Assembly (NCBI GenBank): GCA_002451435.1
Contig: DKCF01000076.1
Coordinates: forward strand, 35,729 to 43,924
Reading direction: 5' to 3'
Origin: Bifidobacterium sp. UBA6881
GTDB lineage: Bacteria > Actinomycetota > Actinomycetes > Actinomycetales > Bifidobacteriaceae
DNA length: 8,196 nt
Under the pieces are notes generated by a model. It did no database searches. It was not told the origin of the DNA and saw only the letters and a program-made list of their open reading frames with translations. A program made the position numbers and the translations under genes. Positions 1 through 5,773 of the stretch are shown one piece after another (position 1 is the stretch's first letter; the number at the start of each line of letters is the position of its first letter).

Positions 1-4
1 CACG

Positions 5-37
5 ATGGGCCGTGCGAAATCACATGGCCCATTTCGC
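5..37. repeat. Two overlapping inverted repeats at the left edge
   Basis: ATGGGCC (5-11) is the reverse complement of GGCCCAT (26-32), and GCGAAAT (14-20) is the reverse complement of ATTTCGC (31-37). The right arms share bases 31-32 and the pairs interleave, so they would form either two alternative hairpins or a pseudoknot-like fold. No gene is supported in bases 1-76. The repeats lie beyond the terminator of glgC and may belong to the 3' end or spacer of a gene outside the window. Seven-base arms can arise by chance. Confidence 0.3.
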
Positions 38-76
38 GTCCATGGCTTCCAGATGACGAGGCCGCGTAATGCGATG

Positions 77-121
77 AAAAAGGCTCTTCCGCTTCATATC
101 ACAAAGCGGAAGAGCCTTTTT
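77..121. terminator. Strong symmetrical rho-independent terminator after glgC
   Basis: An 18-base perfect inverted repeat has arms at 77-94 and 104-121 around a 9-base loop. The outer ends are A5 and T5, so each strand reads a GC-rich stem followed by a U run. It begins 15 bases past the glgC stop codon and should end glgC transcription on the minus strand. The symmetry means it could equally stop transcription arriving from the left on the plus strand, as expected between convergent genes. Confidence 0.92.
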
Positions 122-136
122 CAGTTATCGGAATGG

Positions 137-1381
137 TCAGTCGTCCACGACCGTGCCCTTTGGAACGACGGTGATGCCGTCCGGCGTGACGGTGAATCCA
201 CGTGCCAAGTCGTGCTCGGTGTCGATGCCGACGGTGGAGTTCTCCATCAGCACGACGTTCTTGTCGAGAATCGCCTTGTATACGCGTGCGCGACGGTTGA
301 TGACGACGCCATCGAACAGAATCGAGTCGACGACCTGCGACCACGAATGGATACGCACGTTCGGAGACAGCACGGAATGATGCACCTCGCCACCCGAAAC
401 GATGACGCCGGGGGAGACGATGGAATCGGTGGCATGCCCCAGACGATCGCGTCCCGCATGCACGAACTTCGCCGGCGGAAGGTTGCCGGACAACGTGTAG
501 ATCGGCCATTCCGTGTTGTACAGGTTGAACTCCGGCACGTAGGAAATCAAATCCATATGCGCGTCGTAGAACTGCTTCAACGTACCCACATCGCGCCAGT
601 ACGCATGGTCGGTAGGCGTGGATCCCGGAATCTCGTTGGAGTTGAAGTCGTAGACGCCGGCCTCGTGACGCGCCGCGAAGTACGGTGCGATGTCACCGCC
701 CATATCGTGCTTGGTCTCTTCGGCCTTCTCATCAAGGGCGAGCGCGGCGAACAACGCATCGGTGTTCGCCACGTAGTTGCCCATCGAGGCGAGAATGGTG
801 TTCGGATCGTCGGGCAGTCCTTGGGTGGTCTTCGGCTTTTCATGGAACGACTTGATCATGTTCGGATGGTCCGGATCGACCTCGATCACACCGAACTGGT
901 CGGACTGGCTGATGGGCTGGCGGATGCCGGCGACGGTGAATTCGGCCCCCGATTCGATGTGCTGGCGCACCATCTGTTCGAAATCCATGCGATACACGTG
1001 GTCGGCGCCGACGATCACCACGATGTCCGGCTGCACATCCTCGATGATGTTGATGGTCTGGTAGATGGCATCGGCGGAACCGAGGTACCAATGCTTGCCG
1101 AGACGCTGCTGCGCGGGAACAGGGGAGACATAGTTGCCCAGCAACGGGGAGAAACGCCATACCGTCGAGATATGGCGGTCGAGGGAATGGGACTTGTACT
1201 GGGTGAGCACGACGGTCTGCATGTATCCGGAGTTGACCAGATTGCTTAGCGGAAAGTCGATAAGACGGAAAACGCCCCCGAAGGGAACCGCCGGCTTGGC
1301 TCTGTCTCTGGTCAAAGGCATGAGCCGCGTGCCTTCGCCTCCTGCAAGCACAATGGAAAGAATTTTCGGATTCTTTGCCAT
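137..1381 (-). CDS. glgC: Glucose-1-phosphate adenylyltransferase (ADP-glucose pyrophosphorylase)
   Basis: This cytoplasmic enzyme makes ADP-glucose and pyrophosphate from ATP and glucose 1-phosphate, the committed step of bacterial glycogen synthesis. The protein is 414 aa, a full family length (E. coli has 431). The N-terminal nucleotidyltransferase signature LAGGEGTRL is at residues 12-20, followed by the RAKPAVPFGG segment at 27-36. GADH at 125-128 contains the catalytic Asp (D127). FHEKP is at 179-183 and YWRDVGT at 261-267. Residues about 316-383 show the repeating hydrophobic pattern of the C-terminal left-handed beta-helix. The ATG at 1381 is chosen because homology starts there (MAKNPKILSIVLAGG) and GGAGAGGAG ends 5 bases upstream; a longer frame to 1465 lacks support. 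No other glycogen gene is visible nearby. Allosteric control by glycolytic intermediates is known for the family but cannot be read here. Confidence 0.96.
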   Translation of the reverse strand: MAKNPKILSIVLAGGEGTRLMPLTRDRAKPAVPFGGVFRLIDFPLSNLVNSGYMQTVVLTQYKSHSLDRHISTVWRFSPLLGNYVSPVPAQQRLGKHWYLGSADAIYQTINIIEDVQPDIVVIVGADHVYRMDFEQMVRQHIESGAEFTVAGIRQPISQSDQFGVIEVDPDHPNMIKSFHEKPKTTQGLPDDPNTILASMGNYVANTDALFAALALDEKAEETKHDMGGDIAPYFAARHEAGVYDFNSNEIPGSTPTDHAYWRDVGTLKQFYDAHMDLISYVPEFNLYNTEWPIYTLSGNLPPAKFVHAGRDRLGHATDSIVSPGVIVSGGEVHHSVLSPNVRIHSWSQVVDSILFDGVVINRRARVYKAILDKNVVLMENSTVGIDTEHDLARGFTVTPDGITVVPKGTVVDD

Positions 1382-1412
1382 GGGAACTCCTCTCCGTGAG
1401 CGTCGTCTCGAC

Positions 1413-1420
1413 ACTATATA
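1413..1420 (-). promoter_or_regulatory. Possible -10 element for glgC
   Basis: Read on the minus strand this is TATATAGT, about 32 bases before the glgC start, which would leave a leader of roughly 25 bases carrying the ribosome binding site. No convincing -35 hexamer lies 16-18 bases further upstream. A second AT-rich patch at 1466-1496 offers TATTAA with TTGCAT 19 bases away, also weak. The 187-base gap between the methyltransferase gene and glgC makes an independent glgC promoter plausible, but the exact element is uncertain. Confidence 0.3.
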
Positions 1421-1542
1421 CACATCGTTCGTCCGGTCGGCTTCCTCGCAAAACCGCTTACGCACTTAATAATCGCATATTTTTCACGACATGCAAGGGA
1501 TTTCCGTCGCGAGTCTTGAAAATTCGTCCGTTGTTTCGCCTC

Positions 1543-1574
1543 CGTTGAGACGAATGTTCGGTTCCGTTTCAACG
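1543..1574 (-). other. Hairpin overlapping the methyltransferase stop codon
   Basis: Arms at 1543-1552 and 1565-1574 form a 10-base inverted repeat with one mismatched pair and a 12-base loop. The stop codon of the methyltransferase gene (1569-1571) lies in one arm. In minus-strand RNA no U run follows, so it is not a canonical intrinsic terminator. It could protect the 3' end or weakly attenuate read-through into glgC; it may also be chance. Confidence 0.3.
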
Positions 1575-2435
1575 TCTGGCGGTGGCGTAGAACGCCACCG
1601 CGCTCGATGCGGCGACATTGAGGCTGTCGACGCCATGGCTCATGGGAATCTTCACGGTGAGATCCGCACGCGAGATGGTGTGATGGGACAGTCCGTCTCC
1701 TTCGGTGCCGAAAATCAGCGCGAGCCTGTCGATGTGGTCGGCCTCGGTCCGCGCATTGTTCAGACGGCGCACCAGTTCGTCCAATGAGATGGAGTCGTCC
1801 TCCAGCGCCATCGCCACGGTGGTGAATCCGAGGTCGTGCAGTTCCCGCATGCCGGTGAACGGCCAGTAATGCTTGTCATCCCCGCCGATGCGCGTCCATG
1901 GGACCTGGAACACCGTGCCCATCGACACGCGTGCGGCGCGACGGTACAGTGGATCGCCGCAGGAAGGCGTGACAAGGACGGCATCCACGTCAAGCGCGGC
2001 GGCCGATCGCATCAGAGCGCCGACGTTCGTATGGTCGACGATGTTCTCCATGACCGCGATGCGCTTCGCACCCTGGCATACCTCGGCGACGCTGGGCAAC
2101 GGCCAGCGTCGCATGGCCGCCAGCGCGCCGCGGTGCAGACGATAGCCGGTGAGTCTATGAAGCTGCTCGGGGGAGGCGACATATACGGGAATGCGCTCTC
2201 CCCAGTGTGCGTCGATGAAATCGAAGGTGTCGGCCATGCCTTCGATCCACGGTTCCTCGACCAGCAAGGAGATCGGTTCGCGATTCGCGGCCAAGGCGCG
2301 GTCGATCACCTTGGGGGACTCGGCGATGAACAGGCCCTTGCTGGGCTCAAGCCTGTTGCGTAATTGGATTTCCGTGAGATTGGTGTACGCGGCCACGCGT
2401 TCGTCGTCGACGGAATCAAGATGAATGAACTGCAT
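1569..2435 (-). CDS. TrmH/SpoU-family RNA 2'-O-methyltransferase
   Basis: A SAM-dependent enzyme of the SPOUT superfamily that methylates a ribose in tRNA or rRNA. The protein is 288 aa. Residues about 20-110 resemble the N-terminal substrate-binding domain of rRNA-type members (RNRLEPSKGLFIAESPKVI near 26-44). The catalytic trefoil-knot domain shows motif 1 at 130-148 (ENIVDHTNVGALMRSA, with Arg143), motif 2 at 242-250 (FGTEGDGLS) and motif 3 at 263-280 (IPMSHGVDSLNVAASSAV, with Asn273). The ATG at 2435 is preferred; AAAGA lies about 8 bases upstream. A GTG at 2456 would add seven residues that look non-homologous. It follows a tRNA-Leu gene by 70 bases with a terminator in between, and precedes glgC by 187 bases. 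The target nucleotide cannot be deduced from sequence, so no symbol is given. Confidence 0.92.
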   Translation of the reverse strand: MQFIHLDSVDDERVAAYTNLTEIQLRNRLEPSKGLFIAESPKVIDRALAANREPISLLVEEPWIEGMADTFDFIDAHWGERIPVYVASPEQLHRLTGYRLHRGALAAMRRWPLPSVAEVCQGAKRIAVMENIVDHTNVGALMRSAAALDVDAVLVTPSCGDPLYRRAARVSMGTVFQVPWTRIGGDDKHYWPFTGMRELHDLGFTTVAMALEDDSISLDELVRRLNNARTEADHIDRLALIFGTEGDGLSHHTISRADLTVKIPMSHGVDSLNVAASSAVAFYATARR

Positions 2436-2470
2436 GGCACATCTTTCGCTAGACACAATTCGTCAGATAC

Positions 2471-2499
2471 AAGAAAACCCCTTGTTTCCAAGGGGTCTT
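2471..2499 (-). terminator. Intrinsic terminator of the tRNA-Leu gene
   Basis: On the minus strand ACCCCTTG, a GAAA tetraloop and CAAGGGGT form a perfect 8-base-pair stem (2477-2496), extendable by three pairs, followed by TTTTCTT. It starts only a few bases past the mature tRNA 3' end at 2505. The short U run is broken by a C, so some read-through into the methyltransferase gene is possible. Confidence 0.85.
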
Positions 2500-2504
2500 T
2501 CCGG

Positions 2505-2592
2505 TGTCCGGAGCGGGACTTGAACCCGCACGCCTGTATAAAATAGGCACTAGCACCTCAAGCTAGCGCGTCTACCATTCCGCCACCCGGAC
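2505..2592 (-). tRNA. tRNA-Leu (anticodon GAG)
   Basis: An 88-base class II tRNA. Minus-strand 5' GTCCGGG pairs with 3' TCCGGAC (six Watson-Crick pairs and one G-U), followed by discriminator A at 2505. The D arm has a three-pair GCG/CGC stem with GG in its loop. The anticodon arm has stem CTAGC/GCTAG and loop TTGAGGT at 2555-2561, giving anticodon GAG at 2557-2559, which reads CUC and CUU leucine codons. The long variable arm GCCT/AGGC has an AT-rich loop. The T arm GCGGG-TTCAAGT-CCCGC is perfect (2513-2529). The bases after the discriminator are CCG, so the 3' CCA is not encoded and must be added by the tRNA nucleotidyltransferase. The long variable arm and A73 are leucine identity features. 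Confidence 0.96.
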
Positions 2593-2622
2593 AGGTGCGT
2601 TGCTCAGCGGCAACGAAAGAAA

Positions 2623-2650
2623 ACTATAGCAGACGATTTCCGATGTGCAA
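2623..2650 (-). promoter_or_regulatory. Probable promoter of the tRNA-Leu gene
   Basis: On the minus strand TATAGT (2623-2628, five of six to the -10 consensus) is preceded 16 bases upstream by TTGCAC (2645-2650, TTG retained). The predicted start would fall near 2615, about 23 bases before the tRNA 5' end, leaving a short leader for RNase P to remove. Confidence 0.55.
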
Positions 2651-2697
2651 ATCTCGGCGTGTCGCGTTTGGTTCCAATGCCGATATGTGGCCTGTTG

Positions 2698-2703
2698 TAG
2701 GCT
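2698..2703 (+). promoter_or_regulatory. Possible -10 element giving a leaderless rsmE transcript
   Basis: TAGGCT fits the TANNNT pattern of actinobacterial -10 elements. It ends 8 bases before the rsmE ATG at 2712, so transcription would begin at or within two bases of the start codon. A GGGAG sits at 2705-2709 but only 2 bases from the ATG, too close for normal Shine-Dalgarno spacing. No clear -35 hexamer is visible. Inference from spacing only. Confidence 0.35.
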
Positions 2704-2711
2704 CGGGAGCT

Positions 2712-3509
2712 ATGACTGATGCCCTTTTTCTGCTTGATACGGAACATGATGACGTGCCGGTGAACAGTGATGCGTTCATCGCCGGATGGAAATTGACGCT
2801 GCCGTCTTCGGTGAGGCGGCATGCGGTCCAGGCCATGCGGTTGAAGGACGGTGACGAGCTGCAATTGTCGGATGGCAGGGGACTACGGATCCACGCGGTG
2901 CTGCGCGATGCCCAGCAGGGCATCGCCGAGGTGCTGAGGTTCGGCAGGGAACCCGAACCGATGGTTCGGCTCGCGCTGGTCCAGGCGTTGGCGAAAACCG
3001 GCCATGACGAACAGGCCATCGACACCGCGACGCAGATCGGCGTGGACGAGGTCGTGCCCTGGCAGGCGGACCGTTCGATCGCCAAATGGAAGCCGGGACG
3101 CACCGACCGCAAGTGGCGGCAGGTGCTTGACGCGGCCACGGAGCAATCGCGCCGCGCGTGGAAGCCGGAATTGGACGATTGCGTGACCAGCAAGCAGGTG
3201 GTGGCCATCTGCAGACGCGCGTGCGTGCACGGCGACATGGTGGTCGTGCTGCATCAGGATGCGACGAAGACCTGGGATCAATTGGAGGATGCGGTCGCGG
3301 GTCTTGCCGACAGGTGCCTGAACGACGGCCGTCAGCGCACCGTATACGTGGTGGTGGGGCCCGAAGGCGGCATCAGCGACGCCGAAGTCGGGTCTTTCAC
3401 CGACGCGGGGGCGGAGGCGTGCGTGCTGGGCGGCAACATTCTGCGTGCTTCGACGGCGGGCCCGGTGGCGTTGTCGCTGCTGGCCCGCGCATTGGGGCGT
3501 TTCTCCTGA
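2712..3509 (+). CDS. rsmE: 16S rRNA (uracil1498-N3)-methyltransferase RsmE
   Basis: RsmE uses SAM to methylate N3 of U1498 in 16S rRNA within the assembled 30S subunit, near the decoding centre. The protein is 265 aa, slightly above the usual 240-250. Residues about 1-75 match the N-terminal PUA-like RNA-binding domain (PSSVRRHAVQAMRLKDGDEL at 31-50). The SPOUT knot domain follows, with LVQALAKTGHDEQAIDTATQ near 89-108 and GVDEVVPW at 110-117. The SAM-binding motifs are GPEGG at 216-220 and LGGNILRASTAG at 239-250, keeping Arg245; the family form is usually LGxRILRxETA. The ATG at 2712 is where homology starts; upstream in-frame ATGs at 2643 and 2685 encode nothing family-like. It is the first plus-strand gene, divergent from tRNA-Leu, and 82 bases before the HIT gene. 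Confidence 0.93.
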   Translation: MTDALFLLDTEHDDVPVNSDAFIAGWKLTLPSSVRRHAVQAMRLKDGDELQLSDGRGLRIHAVLRDAQQGIAEVLRFGREPEPMVRLALVQALAKTGHDEQAIDTATQIGVDEVVPWQADRSIAKWKPGRTDRKWRQVLDAATEQSRRAWKPELDDCVTSKQVVAICRRACVHGDMVVVLHQDATKTWDQLEDAVAGLADRCLNDGRQRTVYVVVGPEGGISDAEVGSFTDAGAEACVLGGNILRASTAGPVALSLLARALGRFS

Positions 3510-3591
3510 CGGCGCGCGGATGCGGATGCGGGGATTATCCCGGTTGCGCAATAGCATGGTAGCGAAGATTGCCAAGACCAAAAGGAGCATC

Positions 3592-3927
3592 ATGAGCGAC
3601 AAGGATTGCCTGTTCTGCAAGATCATCGCCGGGGAGATTCCGAGTGAGAAGGTGTATGAGGACGACACCACATATGCGTTCAAGGACATCAATCCGAAGG
3701 CCAAGGTGCACGTGCTCGTCGTTCCGCGCAGGCATTACGCGAATGTGGCCGAGCTCGCGGCGGCGGATCCGCAGCAGCTTGCGCATATGGCCCAAGTTGC
3801 CCAGAAGATCGCCGACAAGGAGTTCCATGGTGCCTTCCGATTGATTTTCAACACCGGTCTCGATGCCGGGCAGACCGTGTTCCACGTGCACGCCCATGTG
3901 CTTACCGGTGAAAAACTCGACGAGTAG
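3592..3927 (+). CDS. HIT-family (HINT-like) nucleotide hydrolase
   Basis: A small cytoplasmic histidine-triad protein, 111 aa, full length for the bacterial HINT branch. Family members hydrolyse purine nucleotide phosphoramidates and related adenylates; the natural substrate here is unknown. The triad HVHAHV is at 98-103 (His98, His100, His102), preceded by GQTVF. The N-terminal CLFC (Cys6, Cys9), followed by KIIAGEIPS, is the usual zinc-type start of HINT proteins. VHVLVVPRRH at 39-48 is the conserved strand before the active site. The ATG at 3592 is chosen because AAAGGAG lies 4 bases upstream and homology begins there; an in-frame ATG at 3556 would add a non-homologous lysine-rich leader. 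It sits between rsmE and phoH, a common actinobacterial arrangement, and is followed by two GC hairpins. Confidence 0.93.
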   Translation: MSDKDCLFCKIIAGEIPSEKVYEDDTTYAFKDINPKAKVHVLVVPRRHYANVAELAAADPQQLAHMAQVAQKIADKEFHGAFRLIFNTGLDAGQTVFHVHAHVLTGEKLDE

Positions 3928-3930
3928 TCG

Positions 3931-3952
3931 GCATGCCGTGGCCGCGGCATGC
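3931..3952 (+). terminator. First GC hairpin after the HIT gene
   Basis: GCATGCCG (3931-3938) and its exact reverse complement CGGCATGC (3945-3952) flank a 6-base loop, starting 3 bases after the HIT stop codon. No U run follows, so this would be a tailless actinobacterial-type terminator, an RNA-stability element, or part of a paired structure with the next hairpin. Confidence 0.4.
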
Positions 3953-3956
3953 GGCG

Positions 3957-3993
3957 TCCGCGCGGCGGTCGCGCAGGCACGCTGCCGCGCGGA
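3957..3993 (+). terminator. Second, stronger GC hairpin before phoH
   Basis: TCCGCGCGGC (3957-3966) pairs perfectly with GCCGCGCGGA (3984-3993). Three further inner pairs (G-U, G-C, U-G) leave an 11-base loop. The 10-pair, nearly all-GC stem is very stable but is followed by GAGATTGATT rather than a U run. It probably reduces transcription from rsmE-HIT into phoH, or acts as a processing or stability element. Confidence 0.45.
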
Positions 3994-3997
3994 GAGA

Positions 3998-4034
3998 TTG
4001 ATTCATCGAATTCGGTAATACAACGAAATATATC
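3998..4034 (+). promoter_or_regulatory. AT-rich leader, probable phoH promoter region
   Basis: Directly after the GC hairpins the composition turns AT-rich. TTGATT (3998-4003) could be a -35; TACAAC at 4019-4024 is 15 bases away, and TATATC at 4029-4034 is a better -10 match without a partner -35. The phoH ribosome binding site GGAAGAGG follows at 4035-4042. The region looks like a promoter by composition and position, but I cannot fix which hexamers are used. Confidence 0.35.
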
Positions 4035-4046
4035 GGAAGAGGTTTT

Positions 4047-5189
4047 GTGGCCACTACTACACGTACCATCGCGATTCCTCGGCAGCTTGATCCGGTGTCC
4101 GTCCTTGGCCCGGTGGACGAGGTGCTTCGGGAAGTGGAACGGGCGTTCCCCGATCTGACCATCATCGTGCGCGGGAACCGCATCGCGATCATGTCCCGTT
4201 CCAGCAAATCCGAACCGCAGGCATCGCAGGCCGAACAGGTGATCGCCGACATCATCCAGGCGGCGTATACGGCGCCCATGGACGCGGACACCGTCCGCCG
4301 CATGCTCGACCAGAACGTATTGAAGAACGACGTGCGTGCGAAACATCCCGGGCACGGACGCATTGTCGAGGAACTGCGTTTGACCGACGTACAGCAGTCC
4401 CGTTCCAACGAGAGGGAGGAACTCGCCGACCGACGCAAGCCGCATGTGCCGGGCGTCATCACCTTCGCCGCGGGCAAACCGGTCCGAGCCAAGACCGCAG
4501 GCCAGATCGCCTACGTCAATGCCATCGAATCGCATACCATCACCTTCGCCATCGGACCCGCGGGAACGGGAAAGACGTATCTGGCGGTGGCCAAGGCCGT
4601 GCGCGCCTTCCAGGACCGTCAGGTGCGACGCATCATCTTGACCCGTCCCGCGGTGGAGGCCGGAGAGAACCTCGGCTTCCTGCCGGGAACGCTGAACGAG
4701 AAGGTCGATCCCTATCTTCGTCCGCTCTATGATGCCCTGTCGGATATGCTCGGCGCCGACCAGCTCAAACGCTATATGGATGACGGCGTCATCGAGGTGG
4801 CTCCCTTGGCATACATGCGTGGACGCACCTTGAACGACGCCTATGTGATCCTCGATGAGGCGCAGAATACCACCGAGCAGCAGATGAAGATGTTTCTGAC
4901 GCGTCTTGGCTTCAACACCAAAATGGTCATCACCGGTGATGTGACGCAGGTGGATCTCACGGTACCGAAGTCCGGGCTCGCCACCATCGAACGGATTCTC
5001 GACGGCATCGACGGCATCGCCTTCGCGCATCTGAACGCGGAGGACGTGGTGCGGCACGCACTGGTCGGGAAGATCGTGGCGGCCTATGACCGCCACGCGG
5101 CCATAGCGGGCGACCACAGCAGAAAACGGCACTGTCATGTGGAGAAACGGACGGATGATGGCGACGAAATCGAAAGGAACGCCGAATGA
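4047..5189 (+). CDS. phoH: PhoH-family ATPase (YbeZ-type)
   Basis: A cytoplasmic P-loop ATPase of the PhoH/YbeZ family, thought to act on RNA with the endoribonuclease YbeY; its precise reaction is not settled. The protein is 380 aa. An N-terminal KH-like region covers about 15-95 (PDLTIIVRGNRIAI at 35-48). The ATPase core has Walker A GPAGTGKT at 170-177, RPAVEAGENLGFLPGT at 200-215, Walker B VILDEAQN at 267-274 and ITGD at 295-298. About 30 residues after the core are charged and unlike the family core. Translation starts at GTG 4047, with GGAAGAGG ending 4 bases upstream. Its TGA overlaps the ybeY ATG by 4 bases (ATGA), so the two are translationally coupled, matching the known PhoH-YbeY partnership. 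Confidence 0.94.
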   Translation: MATTTRTIAIPRQLDPVSVLGPVDEVLREVERAFPDLTIIVRGNRIAIMSRSSKSEPQASQAEQVIADIIQAAYTAPMDADTVRRMLDQNVLKNDVRAKHPGHGRIVEELRLTDVQQSRSNEREELADRRKPHVPGVITFAAGKPVRAKTAGQIAYVNAIESHTITFAIGPAGTGKTYLAVAKAVRAFQDRQVRRIILTRPAVEAGENLGFLPGTLNEKVDPYLRPLYDALSDMLGADQLKRYMDDGVIEVAPLAYMRGRTLNDAYVILDEAQNTTEQQMKMFLTRLGFNTKMVITGDVTQVDLTVPKSGLATIERILDGIDGIAFAHLNAEDVVRHALVGKIVAAYDRHAAIAGDHSRKRHCHVEKRTDDGDEIERNAE

Positions 5190-5731
5190 GCGTTGATGTG
5201 ACGAACGAGACCGCATGGCAGATCGACGGCAAGGTGTTCTCCGATCTGGGCGTCTGGGTGATGGACCAGATGCGGGTGAGCACGCAGTCCGACCTGACCA
5301 TCATGTTTGTCGACCCCGATCCCATCGCGCAGCTCCATCTGCGCTGGATGAACCTTGAAGGGCCCACGGATGTGATGAGCTTCCCCATGGACGAGCTTCG
5401 TCCCGGCGATGGCCAGACGGTGATGGAAGGTGTGCTCGGCGACATCGTGATCTGCCCATGGGTCGCGGCTCAGCAGGCCCTTGCCGCCGGACACAGCACC
5501 ATGGAGGAAATGATGCTGCTGACCATCCATGGCATCCTGCACCTGCTCGGATACGATCATGCGAGCAAAGAGCAGGAACGGCAGATGTTCGGGCTCCAGC
5601 GCCAGCTGCTGCTCACGTTTTTCGCATTGCGCCAAGGTTTCGAGGACAGGGCCTCGCTTCCCGCCGGCACGCCTGACGCGTTGGCCGAATGGGACCGCGA
5701 GCACGGTTCCGGCCGGCAAGTGGCGAAGTAG
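5186..5731 (+). CDS. ybeY: Endoribonuclease YbeY (16S rRNA maturation)
   Basis: A zinc-dependent single-strand endoribonuclease needed for 16S rRNA 3'-end maturation and ribosome quality control. The protein is 181 aa. The metal-binding HGILHLLGYDH is at 115-125, giving the H-x3-H-x5-H ligands His115, His119 and His125. TDVMSFPMDE at 61-70 and LGDIVIC at 84-90 are the conserved upstream strands. After residue about 150 there is a tail of roughly 30 residues absent from the shorter E. coli enzyme (155 aa); it looks polar and unstructured. AAAGGA lies 7 bases before the ATG, inside the phoH end. It is 42 bases before the next gene. The set PhoH-YbeY-CBS protein recalls the E. coli ybeZ-ybeY-corC order. 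Confidence 0.96.
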   Translation: MSVDVTNETAWQIDGKVFSDLGVWVMDQMRVSTQSDLTIMFVDPDPIAQLHLRWMNLEGPTDVMSFPMDELRPGDGQTVMEGVLGDIVICPWVAAQQALAAGHSTMEEMMLLTIHGILHLLGYDHASKEQERQMFGLQRQLLLTFFALRQGFEDRASLPAGTPDALAEWDREHGSGRQVAK

Positions 5732-5773
5732 CGGCGAACTGGCTTGGACGCGGGAACGAATGGGGGAGTGAAG

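Noticed and set aside
5..1249. Long plus-strand open frame opposite glgC (414 codons)
   Set aside because: It lies antisense to a complete, motif-bearing glgC, has no recognisable domain and reads as high-GC third-position shadow coding.
1382..1465. N-terminal extension of glgC (28 residues)
   Set aside because: The added residues are Arg-rich and unlike the family, and the internal ATG at 1381 has a well-spaced ribosome binding site.
1491..1787. Small plus-strand ORF of 98 codons in the glgC-methyltransferase gap
   Set aside because: Most of it is antisense to the methyltransferase motif 2 and 3 region, and no ribosome binding site precedes it.
2505..2592. tRNA gene as a phage or island attachment site
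   Set aside because: No integrase, no partial repeat of the tRNA 3' end elsewhere in the window, and the flanking genes are ordinary housekeeping genes.
3445..3591. N-terminal extension of the HIT protein
   Set aside because: The extra frame overlaps the rsmE end and encodes an Arg-rich non-homologous leader; the ATG at 3592 has AAAGGAG upstream.
3735..5216. Minus-strand open frame of 493 codons over phoH and the HIT gene
   Set aside because: It runs antisense across several real genes and intergenic hairpins; its composition (Arg/His-rich) is typical of shadow frames.
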